Position numbers and translations under genes: made by a program
Assembly (NCBI GenBank): GCA_903911355.1
Contig: CAIWDD010000070.1
Coordinates: 1 to 64,000, forward strand
Direction: 5' to 3'
Source: an uncultured Nodularia sp.
Lineage (GTDB): Bacteria > Cyanobacteriota > Cyanobacteriia > Cyanobacteriales > Nostocaceae
DNA: 64,000 bases
The notes under the pieces: generated by a model
Told to the model about the DNA's origin: nothing
What the model saw: the letters and a program-made list of their open reading frames with translations, nothing else
Database searches by the model: none
In this document: positions 27,182-37,436 of the stretch, one piece after another
Layout of the letters: each line of letters starts with the position of its first letter
Position numbering within the stretch: the first letter of the stretch is position 1

Positions 27182-27988
27182 TCATTGAGCACTCCTAAGA
27201 CCTGCTAAAATCAGGGTCAGGTCATCATCAGTACGTTGGGTAATCCGTTCAGAACCTAAAAACCTCACCAACTGTTCCTTGGCTGTTGTCTGATCTTCGG
27301 CATTCTCCACAAAGTCGAATAAGGGAAAAAAGAAGGGTTTATGAGGTTCACCCACCAGCATATTTAAGGCCAGCATTTGTAGTCCATCGGTAAGGACGCC
27401 AATATTAACTATGTTTTCACGCCATAATCTGATTTGCGCTGTATCTAAGGCATGAGGGGAAGTTAAAAAAGTCGTCTCGTTGATGTATTCTCCATGATCA
27501 GGTCTTGTTAGTGCCATTAAGTTACCCATGCGATCCTTGGCCACTGCTAAACCATCACCAATTTGTACCACTGCGACCAGATCCGGGGTAGCAACCATAA
27601 TAATTAAGGTAGTTGCTAAATCTTGAGGCTGTTTGCTGCCAGATCTTGCTGCATCCTCTACCGCTTTTTTGGCTGCTAGTAAGGCTTCATTCAATAGCGA
27701 TCGCACAATTGCATCATCTGCAAGGGAATCTCTAGTAATTTCTTTGATAGCAAGGGTTTCTATTGCTTTTTCTACAGCTACCATTGCTCCCACTTTTCCC
27801 TGGCTGGCAGAACCTGCACCATCAGCAGCCGCAGTGAGCAACACATTACCTGGTAGTAGCTGCCAGTGGTGAGCATCTTGACACAGCTGCTTATTTCTGA
27901 TGTGGCTTGTACCGCATACAGATGCAGCCACTACTTGCCAATGAGATATCTGTTTCAATGTTGTATTCATAGATTTTTTTTCAGGCAT
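27182..27988 (-). CDS. PP2C-family protein phosphatase (TerY-P triad)
   Basis: The 268-residue protein is a PP2C-type serine/threonine phosphatase. Metal-site motifs are visible: an NKQLCQDAHHW start (aspartate in the first motif), AAADGAGSASQGKVGA, VVQIGDGLAVA and LTDGLQ, ending with RTDDDLTLIL. All four metal-ligand aspartate positions appear kept. It should reverse phosphorylation by the kinase two genes away or on the VWA partner. It sits 51 bp after the VWA gene and 75 bp before the kinase gene. Start is ATG at 27988; an internal ATG at 27970 is also possible. Confidence 0.88.
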   Translation of the reverse strand: MPEKKSMNTTLKQISHWQVVAASVCGTSHIRNKQLCQDAHHWQLLPGNVLLTAAADGAGSASQGKVGAMVAVEKAIETLAIKEITRDSLADDAIVRSLLNEALLAAKKAVEDAARSGSKQPQDLATTLIIMVATPDLVAVVQIGDGLAVAKDRMGNLMALTRPDHGEYINETTFLTSPHALDTAQIRLWRENIVNIGVLTDGLQMLALNMLVGEPHKPFFFPLFDFVENAEDQTTAKEQLVRFLGSERITQRTDDDLTLILAGLRSAQ

Positions 27989-28039
27989 AGCTCGTGTGAA
28001 TGTAAGCTACGATACCTACGGTAAGCTACGCTAACCCGA

Positions 28040-28741
28040 TTAAAGAGTACCCCAGCCAATGGGTGGTAGTGCTACCTGTTCATCTACCTGAGAATGGGAA
28101 ACTGCTGACATACTGGCCGACAACCAAACAAACATCTCAATAAAGTTAAGTCCTTTGAGTTTGAGCGGTGTTCGCACTGCTAATTGATTTAAGCGCATCA
28201 TGTTAGCGTTTTCTACACCTACTGTGAAGAATGCAACTCGTTTATTAGCTTCATCTCCTTGTAGGCGTTGCGCTGCTTGCTCTATGAGATGGTCTAATTC
28301 ACCCTGTGGTTCTCCATCTGTAATCATGAACACCCAAGGACGATAATAAGCAATGCCATTGGCACGATACAAAGATTTACGATCTTCCACCATGTCCAAT
28401 GCTTTATGAATTCCCGCCCCCATAGTCGTTAGTCCCTGGGCTGTCAAAATGGGCGGGTTAAATTGATCGGCTGTGACAAAATCCTGGACTATATTCACAT
28501 TAGTATCAAAAGTGATGATTGCCACTTCAACCCTTCTAGATGCTAAGGAATTTTTCAGCAATTCATCCTTCAAACTCAGCAAGCCCTGATTTAAAGCTTC
28601 TATAGGATCTCCTTGCATTGATCCTGATGTATCTAGCAATAGCACACAAGGACAACGTGGTTCAGGATTTTCAGCAAATTCGACTATTTCATCGAGTTGT
28701 AAGCTTTCATGCATAACGGTTTTTGTTATGTTGTACGTCAC
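28040..28741 (-). CDS. terY: VWA-domain protein, TerY-like
   Basis: The 233-residue protein is a single von Willebrand A domain with a complete MIDAS: DTSGSMQG near residue 37, a threonine in GLTTMGAG and the aspartate in ITDGEPQG. TerY proteins of tellurite/phage-stress clusters have this form and occur with PP2C and kinase genes as the TerY-P triad. Metal-dependent binding to partner proteins is the expected role. I keep the GTG start at 28741 because AAAGGAG lies 9 bases upstream; an internal ATG at 28714 is less favoured. It is first in the operon. Confidence 0.87.
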   Translation of the reverse strand: MTYNITKTVMHESLQLDEIVEFAENPEPRCPCVLLLDTSGSMQGDPIEALNQGLLSLKDELLKNSLASRRVEVAIITFDTNVNIVQDFVTADQFNPPILTAQGLTTMGAGIHKALDMVEDRKSLYRANGIAYYRPWVFMITDGEPQGELDHLIEQAAQRLQGDEANKRVAFFTVGVENANMMRLNQLAVRTPLKLKGLNFIEMFVWLSASMSAVSHSQVDEQVALPPIGWGTL

Positions 28742-29852
28742 TGCTTTATTCTCCTTTTTTCAAAGTATATACTTTAGTTTCCGGAGGCTATAAGAGTAAA
28801 CATAAATGTTTAGCCCTAATTAGTGCAATCTTTATGAAACAGATAGTTTTGACAAAGTTATCTACATATATTATTTTTGGTTAAGATACTGTTAATTATT
28901 CTGCGTATACAGGGTTGTTTTGTGAATTTAATTCCTTTCTGTCACCGCAAAAAATACGGTTCATTACATATTCATTTAGAACACAATATTATATACCAAG
29001 TCATTTTTTATATCGACAGCATGATTATTTTGAGCATAAATTTGACTAGTAAGAGCATAGTAATTTATAGTAAACTTCAGTTATTTCATCTTATTTAAAT
29101 GGTTAGGGATGGGTCAAATAATATTCGATACACTAATCATGAATTGACAAACATCCTCTGAGATAAATATTAAATTTGACCAAACTAAGCATCATGAGAT
29201 TCCTATTTTTAAGTTATTTAAAACACTCCGCAATCTGATTAATTTTGATAATTTTAGAGGACTACATCCTCATGGTTTATGAAGATACTGATGTGCATTA
29301 GATTTACCCCTTGACCAATGACCGATAAATGTGGGTAAATTTTCATTGCTAGATACTTAGATAGGCGTTAAAAATTCTCCTGACCACAAGGGAACACAGA
29401 AGAGGTTTTCTGGCTACTTTACCTTTCCTGAAATAGTTTGGTGTTTTTCAAGTGATTATACTTAGAATATAACTGCTACAAGTTTAGTACACAGAACCCT
29501 AGATAAGAGTAAAAATAAAATCTCATCCTACGCATAAATTCCTGTAGACAGGTAATGCTAGGATATTCCTGAGCCTGTTACCTAAAATATTTAGGATCAG
29601 GGATTAATAATAATTAATAACATAAATCCTATTTGTAAAAGCGTAACGGCTGCTACTATAACCATACAAAAAGTTAATAAAATTTTGTGTCTACCCAGAG
29701 GCTCAACATTTGTAGTAAATACAGCATATTTCGCTACATAATAATGGCTGGATATACCACTTACATCAACATTAAAAGTCAGCTATAATAGCTACATAAA
29801 GACTGACGGAAATAAACCGGAAATAAACCAGAAATAAAATATAGATGATTAA
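28742..29852. other. 1.1-kb intergenic region
   Basis: The left part should hold the promoter of the TerY-P operon and the right part the 3' end of the permease transcript. It is AT-rich with frequent stops. The CAAACATCCTCTGAGATAAA motif at 29149 matches the repeat at 311. Three tandem 11-mers (GGAAATAAACC, GGAAATAAACC, AGAAATAAAAT) run from 29808 to 29840. I see no supported gene; a 73-codon plus frame at 28877 is A/T composition noise. Confidence 0.5.
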
Positions 29853-31001
29853 TTATTCTTCTGCTGGTAAAATTTCATCGATTGTTGGTTCCATGCTGCT
29901 ATTTTGAGTTACTTTATTAGGATCATGATCTGAGATAGAAGATGGCGAAATGATGACTAACTCACTTTCTTGTCCGAGACTATTTCCCCATTCATCTAGA
30001 ACATCTTTAATCAATACTTCTTGCAACCAAATCTTAGCAACCACAGTCAAAGGTAATGCTAAAAATAATCCTAAAAAACCAAAGAAAGTAACGAAAAATA
30101 GTTGGGAAATTAATGTCACAGCAGGTAGTAGGGAAACGCGATGTGCCATGACAGTGGGAGTCACAAAGTTGGCATCAATCTGTTGAATCACCAAATAGAG
30201 AACCAACACTAGCAGAGGTTTCCAGGGATTATCTAACAAGGCGATCGCCATTGCTGGTATTAGACTCAATGTAGGACCTAAATTAGGAATTAAATTGAGA
30301 AATCCTGCTAAAACTCCTAAAGCTAGAGCGGCCTTTACCCCCAAAAAATATAAGCCAATCACACTTGATATTCCCACCACACTCATAGCAATAAAAGCAC
30401 CTGTTATCCATCCCTCCAATGAAAGTTCACATTGATCCAAAATCCCATCTATTCTTGAGCGATAAAATGAAGGGAATAGGCGAATAAATAATCGGCGATA
30501 GGCTTGAGGTTCGGCTAATAACATCCCCGTTAGTACTAGGAGTAATAACATCTTAACTAGGACTTCTAGGGAGCCAGAAACAAAAGCAAAAGAGTTACCC
30601 AATAACTGATTGAGAAAGGGTTGTGCTTGTGCAATCAAGTGACTGAGATTAGGGAGGTAGGGAACTAGTGGAGTGGGAACGAGGGTTTCTAGTTCCTTTA
30701 GCCAACTATTAAAAAGAGCAAAACCTTGAGGAACCCGATAAGTGAGTTCTTGAAACTGCTGCACAAAAGGGGGAACAATCAGCCAGAAAAAACATACTAC
30801 ACCGGCCAAGAAAATACACACCGATAGGAGAACAGCGAAGCCACGTTTCAAGCCTAAGCTTTGAAGACGTTTGGCTAGCCGATTTAAGGTAGTGGCCAAA
30901 ACCACTGCAGCAAATATCAGCAACAGCACTTGCCGAATTTGCCATAAGATATACAAACAAAGAACTATAGCGATTAAGCCAATCCATTGCCCAAGGTTCA
31001 C
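29853..31001 (-). CDS. AI-2E/PerM-family membrane transporter
   Basis: The 382-residue protein belongs to the AI-2 exporter-like (PerM, UPF0118) family. About eight membrane segments are visible. The central helices include GVLAGFLNLIPNLGPTLSLI, the proline/glycine-rich signature of the family, followed by IQQIDANFVTPTVMAHRVSL. The C-terminal tail (about 40 residues) is acidic and soluble. The substrate is unknown: members export AI-2 or other small compounds, or transport sodium and protons. It uses a GTG start at 31001 and lies 52 bp after a small membrane protein gene on the same strand. Confidence 0.87.
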   Translation of the reverse strand: MNLGQWIGLIAIVLCLYILWQIRQVLLLIFAAVVLATTLNRLAKRLQSLGLKRGFAVLLSVCIFLAGVVCFFWLIVPPFVQQFQELTYRVPQGFALFNSWLKELETLVPTPLVPYLPNLSHLIAQAQPFLNQLLGNSFAFVSGSLEVLVKMLLLLVLTGMLLAEPQAYRRLFIRLFPSFYRSRIDGILDQCELSLEGWITGAFIAMSVVGISSVIGLYFLGVKAALALGVLAGFLNLIPNLGPTLSLIPAMAIALLDNPWKPLLVLVLYLVIQQIDANFVTPTVMAHRVSLLPAVTLISQLFFVTFFGFLGLFLALPLTVVAKIWLQEVLIKDVLDEWGNSLGQESELVIISPSSISDHDPNKVTQNSSMEPTIDEILPAEE

Positions 31002-31053
31002 AGGCCTGCCCCAGATGTATCATTGTTACCTTAGCTGATTTTACCAATTTCTA

Positions 31054-31248
31054 CTAATTTTGTTTCAGTACTGACTGGAATCTCCAAAATAAAGCGATCG
31101 CGAGCATCAGATTCGGTAACAGAACTATAATCAGGGCATTAGCATTTGTTGCGGCTATGGATAAATGCGGTCCGGCGTATTTAATCAATAGGGACAGCAA
31201 ACCGGAAAGCACCAGCAATTTAGCTACAAATCCTAAATTATTTTTCAT
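31054..31248 (-). CDS. Small two-helix membrane protein
   Basis: The 64-residue protein has two hydrophobic segments (about residues 5-24 and 35-57) and a basic C terminus. I chose the ATG at 31248 (MKNNLGFV) over an upstream in-frame ATG, since small relatives I recall in cyanobacteria begin this way; this is not certain. It directly precedes the permease gene on the same strand and may be a partner. No function known. Confidence 0.6.
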   Translation of the reverse strand: MKNNLGFVAKLLVLSGLLSLLIKYAGPHLSIAATNANALIIVLLPNLMLAIALFWRFQSVLKQN

Positions 31249-31533
31249 AATAGTACGGCAATACACATTTCTCTGTGGGGTATACCCGATATTAGGTGAC
31301 TGGGTTTAGTTTCTAGAATAAACCTATATGGACACAAATCTTGAGATCAATACTGCCAAAATTGTTGCTGTGTGAAATTTTTTGTTGCTAATAGTAGTTC
31401 AGCACCTGGGTTAGGCATCTCTATATGTATTTGTATGTTTTGACATGAGGCAAATTCTATTAGGAACTGATACAGCACTGTGCAGGTGAGTTTACTACAT
31501 CAAAAGATAACTGACTAAGGAGGGTGTATCTAA

Positions 31534-33477
31534 ATGCCTGTAGAAACTAATAATAATTACAAAAGACCAGATAAAGCACCAAAACCTAGGCAATTGGGCG
31601 GGAGTTTGCTGATTCTATTGACTTTTTTATTGCTGCTTAACTTGGTTGTTCCCAGTTTGTTTGGGCAGCGACAAGCTCAAGTTCCCTACAGTGAGTTTAT
31701 CGCGCAGGTGCAAAATAATCAAGTGGAGCAGGCGGTTGTGGGTAGCGATCGCATTGAATATACCATGAAAACCCAAACTGCCGGAGGTGAAACTGTAAAA
31801 CAGGTATTCACCACCACGCCAGTAGCCATCGATTTAGATTTACCCAAAATTCTGCGGGAGCATGATGTCGAATTTACAGCACCACCACCATCCCAAAATG
31901 CCTGGATTGGTACTTTACTCAGTTGGATTGCACCCCCATTAATTTTCTTTGGGATTTGGGCTTTTGTCATCGGTCGTCAAGGTAGCGGTCCGGCTGCATT
32001 GACAGTAGGTAAAAGCAAAGCCCGCATCTATTCCGAAGGCATCACAGGTGTACAATTTAGTGATGTTGCCGGTGTAGATGAAGCTAAGGCAGAACTAGAA
32101 GAAATCATTGATTTTCTCAAAAATGCCGGTAAATACACCAGACTGGGGGCAAAAATTCCTAAAGGCGTATTGTTGGTGGGACCTCCAGGAACGGGTAAAA
32201 CCATGCTAGCTAAAGCCGTCGCGGGTGAAGCTGGTGTCCCGTTTTTCAGTATTTCTGGCTCAGAATTTATTGAATTATTTGTGGGCGTGGGTGCTGCCCG
32301 GGTGCGTGACTTGTTCGACCAAGCCAAACAGCAAGCCCCTTGTATTGTGTTTATTGACGAATTAGACGCACTGGGTAAGTCTCGTGGAAGTGCTGGGCCG
32401 ATTATGGGCGGTAATGATGAGCGTGAACAAACTCTCAACCAGCTACTGAGTGAAATGGATGGTTTTGACGCTAACACAGGGGTGATTATCATTGCAGCGA
32501 CCAACCGTCCCGAAGTCATTGACCCCGCATTAAGTCGTCCAGGTCGATTTGACCGTCAAGTTGTGGTTGACCGTCCTGATAAAAGCGGTCGTGAAGCTAT
32601 TCTGAATGTCCATGCGAGAAATGTGAAATTAGCTGATGATGTTGATTTATCAACTATTGCGGGTCGAACTCCTGGTTTTGCAGGAGCAGATTTAGCTAAC
32701 CTAGTCAATGAAGCTGCACTGTTAGCCGCCCGACAAAATCGCCCAGCAGTATTAATGGTAGATTTTAATGAAGCTATTGAGCGGTTGGTGGCTGGTTTAG
32801 AAAAACGTTCTCGTGTGCTGAATGAACTGGAGAAAACCACAGTAGCCTATCACGAAGTTGGTCACGCCATCATCGGTGCGTTAATGCCTGGTGCTGGTAA
32901 GGTGGAAAAAATCTCTGTTGTACCCCGTGGTGTGGGTGCTTTGGGTTACACAATTCAGATGCCCGAAGAAGACCGCTTCTTGATGATAGAAGATGAAATT
33001 CGCGGACGCATTGCTACTTTGTTGGGCGGACGCTCTGCTGAGGAAATTGTTTTTGGTAAGGTTTCCACTGGTGCTGCTGATGATATCCAGAAAGCTACTG
33101 ATTTGGCAGAACGAGCTATTACTATCTATGGGATGAGCGAGAAGTTGGGTACTGTGGCTTTTGAGAAGATTCAACAGCAGTTCCTGGAAGGTTACCCTAA
33201 TCCCCGCCGTAGTATTAGTCCCAAGGTGGCTGAAGAAATTGACCGGGAAGTGAAGGTGACTCTAGATAATGCTCATCACATCGCTTTGAGTATTTTGCAC
33301 TATAACCGCAAGTTGCTAGAGGAGACTGCACAGGCATTATTGGACAAGGAAATTCTGGAAGGTCTTCAATTGCGTGAGTTCCTTAACCAAGTTGAAGCAC
33401 CAGATGAATTGGATGAGTGGTTACGAACCGGTAAGTTATTGGCAGACAGACCATTGATGCAATCACTTCTGGTTTAA
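31534..33477 (+). CDS. ftsH: ATP-dependent zinc metalloprotease FtsH
   Basis: The 647-residue protein has two N-terminal membrane helices (about 24-43 and 126-146), a AAA+ domain with Walker A GPPGTGKT (216-223), Walker B IVFIDELD (271-278) and a second region of homology around [18 protein letters not shown] (324-341). It ends with an M41 protease whose zinc site is HEVGH (440-444). It degrades damaged membrane proteins; cyanobacteria carry several FtsH paralogs, some needed for photosystem II repair. Which paralog this is cannot be told here. AAGGAGG about 13 bases upstream supports the ATG at 31534. A terminator follows. Confidence 0.96.
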   Translation: MPVETNNNYKRPDKAPKPRQLGGSLLILLTFLLLLNLVVPSLFGQRQAQVPYSEFIAQVQNNQVEQAVVGSDRIEYTMKTQTAGGETVKQVFTTTPVAIDLDLPKILREHDVEFTAPPPSQNAWIGTLLSWIAPPLIFFGIWAFVIGRQGSGPAALTVGKSKARIYSEGITGVQFSDVAGVDEAKAELEEIIDFLKNAGKYTRLGAKIPKGVLLVGPPGTGKTMLAKAVAGEAGVPFFSISGSEFIELFVGVGAARVRDLFDQAKQQAPCIVFIDELDALGKSRGSAGPIMGGNDEREQTLNQLLSEMDGFDANTGVIIIAATNRPEVIDPALSRPGRFDRQVVVDRPDKSGREAILNVHARNVKLADDVDLSTIAGRTPGFAGADLANLVNEAALLAARQNRPAVLMVDFNEAIERLVAGLEKRSRVLNELEKTTVAYHEVGHAIIGALMPGAGKVEKISVVPRGVGALGYTIQMPEEDRFLMIEDEIRGRIATLLGGRSAEEIVFGKVSTGAADDIQKATDLAERAITIYGMSEKLGTVAFEKIQQQFLEGYPNPRRSISPKVAEEIDREVKVTLDNAHHIALSILHYNRKLLEETAQALLDKEILEGLQLREFLNQVEAPDELDEWLRTGKLLADRPLMQSLLV

Positions 33478-33498
33478 TGATCTTAGCGTGAATTGTTT

Positions 33499-33536
33499 AG
33501 CGATCGCCCTATTTCTAGAGCGATCGCTTTCTTTAT
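33499..33536 (+). terminator. Terminator after ftsH
   Basis: AGCGATCGC (33499-33507) and GCGATCGCT (33520-33528) form a 9-bp stem built from two HIP1 sites, followed by TTTCTTTAT. It lies 22 bp after the ftsH stop. Confidence 0.75.
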
Positions 33537-33559
33537 ACTGTTGCTGACCACGCGAGAAA

Positions 33560-33751
33560 TTATCTCACTTCACCAAAGGCATGTTCTACCTCTGCCATAT
33601 TGCCATATTCCCTTTCTGCCATTTGTTGGAGGATGTTGATTATTTCTTGACTGGCGTTTTTCTGTCTGGCATGGTTGACTAAATCCTGTTTATTGGCTGG
33701 AAAATCTATGCCGCTGAGACTTCTAGAAATATCAACTGCAGATACTGCCAT
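33560..33751 (-). CDS. DUF2795-family small protein
   Basis: The 63-residue protein has the SLSGIDFPANKQDLVNHARQ and ILQQMAEREYGNMAEVEHAF pattern of DUF2795, a small helical family common in cyanobacteria and actinobacteria. The function is unknown. ATG start at 33751. It stands alone between convergent ftsH and the WD40 gene. Confidence 0.85.
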   Translation of the reverse strand: MAVSAVDISRSLSGIDFPANKQDLVNHARQKNASQEIINILQQMAEREYGNMAEVEHAFGEVR

Positions 33752-33899
33752 AACTTCACCTCTGTTAGTGGGTTGTATCTAGGCTATTGGCTATGGCTAT
33801 CTGTCATTCTCTACCTAGGGTTGTATCTTAAGTCTGAAATTCGTTGTAATTGCATATACATCCAAATTTGATTCATAAACCCATCAAATGCCTCTCCAA

Positions 33900-35690
33900 T
33901 CAGCTTCTCTGCCAAATTTTAATTGTTTGATCAAAACTCCCAGAAACTAACATCTCACCCGAATCTGTGAAGGCTAGGGATGTAACTGTATGGGTATGGC
34001 CATTAAAAGTAGCTAGCAATTGACCTGTTTCTCGATGCCACAATTTGATGCTTTGATCTGCACTACCACTGGCGATAAGTCCATCAGGACTCAGAGCAAC
34101 AGCATACACTTTATCTCTATGACCCTTGAGGGTACGAATTAATTTCCCTGTTTCCAATTGCCAAATTTTAATTGTTTGATCCCAACTACCACTGACTAGT
34201 AGTTTACCATCGGCACTGATAGTCATGGCAGAGACGATGTGAGAATGACCCGTGAGGCTGTATTGGGGTGGTGAATCTTTGAGAGTTTTCCACCCGCTGG
34301 GTTGTGAAGTCCGCCAAACTTTGATTTTGCGGTAGCTACCTGTAGCCAATATTTGCCCATCTTGACTGAAAACTAGGGAATGAGCAGCTGTATCATCTAA
34401 AGATAAGGCGATCGCTACCTGACGTTGGGTTAAATCCCAAAATAAGACTTTTCTATCATCCCCAGCCGTTGCTAACATCAGTCCATCTGGTGTAAACGCA
34501 ACGCACCGCACCATACCATTATGCTTGTGCAGAATATCGATTAAATCTAATGCGCCTACGTGCCAAATCTTCACCGTGGAATCAGCACCACCAGTAACTA
34601 AAGTTTGTCCATCTGAACTAAAGGCTAGAGAATTTACTATATCTACCCGTCCAGACACCACCCAAGGATACTCTGATAATGTCTGGATTAATTCACCCTT
34701 ACTTAAATCCCATAGCTTTGTTTCCCCATAACTACCACTTGCTAATATGGGGGAGGTTGTGCCATTGTTACACCTGGAATTAAAAGCTATACAATTAATT
34801 CCTCTAGTGTGGCCTTTCAATGTTTGCCAACATTCCCAATCACCAATTATTGCCTTTTGCGGGTGTTCTGCTGGCAAAGTTTGCACTGTTTCTACTATTA
34901 TCTGTTGTTCAACTAATGGCTGTGTGGGTTTTTTGATATTTCCTTGGGTAACTAATGATTCTAAGTACCAACTCAAACCCCCCGCATACAAGAAATGACC
35001 GGGAGTAACATACAGTTTTGGCTCCGGAAATTGAATTTGGCTCGTTGGTAAAAAACCCGCAATGATAGAATGTTTTTGGTAACAATTCATATCAGTAAAC
35101 GGATGTAATAAACAGAGAAAAACTAATACTTGATAATTCTTTAAATCATCCTGAGTAACTGACCACCTCACTTTATTTTTCTTAATACTATTAACACTTT
35201 CTCCATCAGCTGCGTGAACTTGAATACTAACATGAGGATTATTAGCCAACAGGTAGGCAAATTTGCTCTCTCCGCGCAAATTCCCCTCATCATCTAACAC
35301 CATGTTTTCCAAGGTCTCCTGTGGGATTTTTTTGACTAACTTACCCAGACATTCAGCCATCACTAACCCCACAATTTGCTCTCGGAAAAGATACTCTTGT
35401 GCTTGCTTCTGGAAGTATTCGGGAAAAGTCATTCCCCAGTCATCCGGGTCGGGATATTCCGGTGGTGTTGGTGGTGGATTTTTGGCGACAATTTCCGCTT
35501 GCTGACAGGAAAATTCGGTTATCTTCAGCAATTCCTCACAAGAGAATACTATTCTCTCACGGTGAGATGCTTTAACTTGACTTTCCAGCAAGGATAAATC
35601 ATAAGTTTTAGGTTTTTTCACACGTTGAAGGAAGTCAGCTTGTTGAGCTTTGAGTAAGCTAATCCAATCCATCTGCATTGGGTGTGACAC
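33900..35690 (-). CDS. WD40-repeat protein with novel N-terminal domain
   Basis: The 596-residue protein has a long N-terminal region (about 1-275) that I do not recognise, rich in charged residues and with a proline-rich segment near residue 72. A C-terminal beta-propeller of about seven WD40 repeats follows, each with a GH...D/W pattern, for example SADGKLLVSGSWDQTIKIW. WD40 propellers in Nostocales are often coupled to signalling or to DNA-independent scaffolds; this one sits between ftsH and the ter genes and is divergent from terB. A GTG start at 35690 is assumed; ATG codons lie five and seven codons in. Confidence 0.72.
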   Translation of the reverse strand: MSHPMQMDWISLLKAQQADFLQRVKKPKTYDLSLLESQVKASHRERIVFSCEELLKITEFSCQQAEIVAKNPPPTPPEYPDPDDWGMTFPEYFQKQAQEYLFREQIVGLVMAECLGKLVKKIPQETLENMVLDDEGNLRGESKFAYLLANNPHVSIQVHAADGESVNSIKKNKVRWSVTQDDLKNYQVLVFLCLLHPFTDMNCYQKHSIIAGFLPTSQIQFPEPKLYVTPGHFLYAGGLSWYLESLVTQGNIKKPTQPLVEQQIIVETVQTLPAEHPQKAIIGDWECWQTLKGHTRGINCIAFNSRCNNGTTSPILASGSYGETKLWDLSKGELIQTLSEYPWVVSGRVDIVNSLAFSSDGQTLVTGGADSTVKIWHVGALDLIDILHKHNGMVRCVAFTPDGLMLATAGDDRKVLFWDLTQRQVAIALSLDDTAAHSLVFSQDGQILATGSYRKIKVWRTSQPSGWKTLKDSPPQYSLTGHSHIVSAMTISADGKLLVSGSWDQTIKIWQLETGKLIRTLKGHRDKVYAVALSPDGLIASGSADQSIKLWHRETGQLLATFNGHTHTVTSLAFTDSGEMLVSGSFDQTIKIWQRS

Positions 35691-36158
35691 AATAATATTG
35701 CATACTTAGGGTAAGCTATACCGACCTAATTACTCAAGAGCAATCTGGAATTTATGAGTTACGATGCTGATCAATTTCTCATGATCAATGATTTGCATCC
35801 CAGAAATAGTTTTGGTAACAGATGTAAGTATAGTGGCTTCAGTATAAATAACAGTATTTTTTGTTACTCTTAATAACTATGTATAATAGATCATAGAGCG
35901 CGAGTAGCAATCTTGGGGTTTAGCCCCTATGTGACGATATTATCATCTTTTGATTAAATATCTATCTTTAGATAGATGATTATATTTATACAATACTCAT
36001 AGTTGTCAAAATTAATTCGGTTTATTATGATACATTTCATCGAAAACTTTCAATTCGGATGATTACCTCCGATAGATGAACTGAAAGTATTTACATCTGT
36101 TGCTATGCAATGCAGCAGATATCCTCTTAGGAGCATCAAGTAAAACTGGAGTACTGTC
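35691..36158. other. Divergent promoter region of the WD40 and ter genes
   Basis: This 468-bp gap lies between two divergent genes. It contains a CTGTTGC / GCAGCAG hairpin near 36096 that would be in the terB leader, and GGGGTTTAGCCCC near 35916. I see no gene. Promoters for both directions must be in it. Confidence 0.5.
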
Positions 36159-36602
36159 GTGACTTTTTTAAATTGGGTAAAAGAACAACAAAAAAATCTA
36201 CATGATTCTATTGTGCGGTTTAAAAACAAAGAATTCATGGATGCTATTGTTGCGGGATGCGCTTTAGTAGCAGCAGCAGATGGACATATTCATTCTAGCG
36301 AAAAACAAAAAATGGCGGGTTTTATTGCTAGAAGTGAGGAACTGCGTGTATTTGAGATGAATGATGTCATTGAGAGATTCAACTATTTTGTGAGTGGTTT
36401 TGAGTTTGACTCACATATTGGTAAAGAACAAGCACTAAAAGCTATTAGTAAGCTCAAGAATAATTCCGATGCTGCAAAATTATTGATTATAGTATGTTGT
36501 AGCATCGGTTCGGCTGATAATAATTTCGAGGAATCCGAGAAGCAAGTTGTGCGAGAAATATGTTCAAACTTATCTTTGAATCCCTTAGAGTTTCAATTAT
36601 AA
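36159..36602 (+). CDS. terB: TerB-family tellurite-resistance protein
   Basis: The 147-residue protein is an all-helical TerB domain. It has the paired acidic motifs of the family, AAADGHIHSSEKQKM (about residues 38-52) and GSADNNFEESEKQVV (about 115-129), which form a metal-binding centre. TerB proteins link Ter complexes to the membrane and to proteases. It begins with GTG at 36159; a GGAG lies about 8 bases upstream. It is the first gene of a plus-strand run of ter genes and is 109 bp before the first TerD gene. Confidence 0.85.
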   Translation: MTFLNWVKEQQKNLHDSIVRFKNKEFMDAIVAGCALVAAADGHIHSSEKQKMAGFIARSEELRVFEMNDVIERFNYFVSGFEFDSHIGKEQALKAISKLKNNSDAAKLLIIVCCSIGSADNNFEESEKQVVREICSNLSLNPLEFQL

Positions 36603-36711
36603 ACTTATTTGCACAACGTATGCAGCTAACCGAGTTAAGTATATTGTCTCATCACCAATATACATAATATTACCACTACATATTACCTGAATTATCAAGG
36701 AGTCTTGAATA

Positions 36712-37287
36712 ATGACAATTAATCTGGCTAAAGGACAACGTATTTCTCTTGAGAAAGTTTCACCGGGTCTGTCTCAAGTTTTTGTTGGTCTTGGATGGGA
36801 TGTAAAGTCTACTGATACCGGCACAGATTTTGATTTAGATGCCTCAGCTTTTCTGCTCAATTCTGATAATAAGCTCATATCTGAAGCCCATTTTATATTT
36901 TATAACAATCCTAAAAGTCCTGATGCTGATAAAGCAGTACAACATCTAGGAGATAACCTCACAGGTATAGGTGAAGGAGATGATGAGACAATCAAAGTTT
37001 CTTTGAATCAAGTACCTGATGAAGTTGAAAAAATTGCGATCGCAGTGACTATTCATGATGCAGAAAAACGCAATCAAAATTTTGGTCAAGTACAAAATGC
37101 CTATGTACGTATTGTTAATGAGCAGACACAAGAAGAAGCTGTCCGCTATGAACTTACAGAAGATTATTCCATCGAGACAGCATTGATCATGGCTGAACTT
37201 TATCGTCAAGATGGTGAGTGGCGTCTAAATGCAGTGGGATCCGGTTATCAAGGTGGTTTACAGGTGCTCCTTGATCGCTACAACTAA
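36712..37287 (+). CDS. terD: TerD-family calcium-binding stress protein (first copy)
   Basis: The 191-residue protein opens with MTINLAKGQRISLEKVSPG, the TerD start, and has the Ca2+-binding acidic loop DFDLDASAFLL (about residues 41-51), then HTIFYNN-like and DNLTGIGEGDDE segments (about 81-92) and AVGSGYQGGLQVLL at the C terminus. TerD proteins bind calcium through such loops and act in tellurite, phage and oxidative-stress tolerance. AAGGAG lies about 12 bases before the ATG. It is close to the second TerD copy and surely arose with it by duplication. Confidence 0.92.
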   Translation: MTINLAKGQRISLEKVSPGLSQVFVGLGWDVKSTDTGTDFDLDASAFLLNSDNKLISEAHFIFYNNPKSPDADKAVQHLGDNLTGIGEGDDETIKVSLNQVPDEVEKIAIAVTIHDAEKRNQNFGQVQNAYVRIVNEQTQEEAVRYELTEDYSIETALIMAELYRQDGEWRLNAVGSGYQGGLQVLLDRYN

Positions 37288-37436
37288 GTAATTCTCCAGA
37301 AGGCTAAAACCATTTTACGGGGGGAAAATTCACCATTTTCATTTACCCCAGTAAGATGATTAGCCATACCAATTCTATGAGAAGTTAGGCACTGTACTTT
37401 ATTCGTTCAAAGTTGAATTTTAGGAGACCAAAAAAA

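Noticed and set aside
28877-29098. 73-codon plus-strand frame in the TerY-P upstream gap
   Set aside because: The composition is dominated by I, L, F and S from AT-rich DNA, with no Shine-Dalgarno site and no recognised domain.
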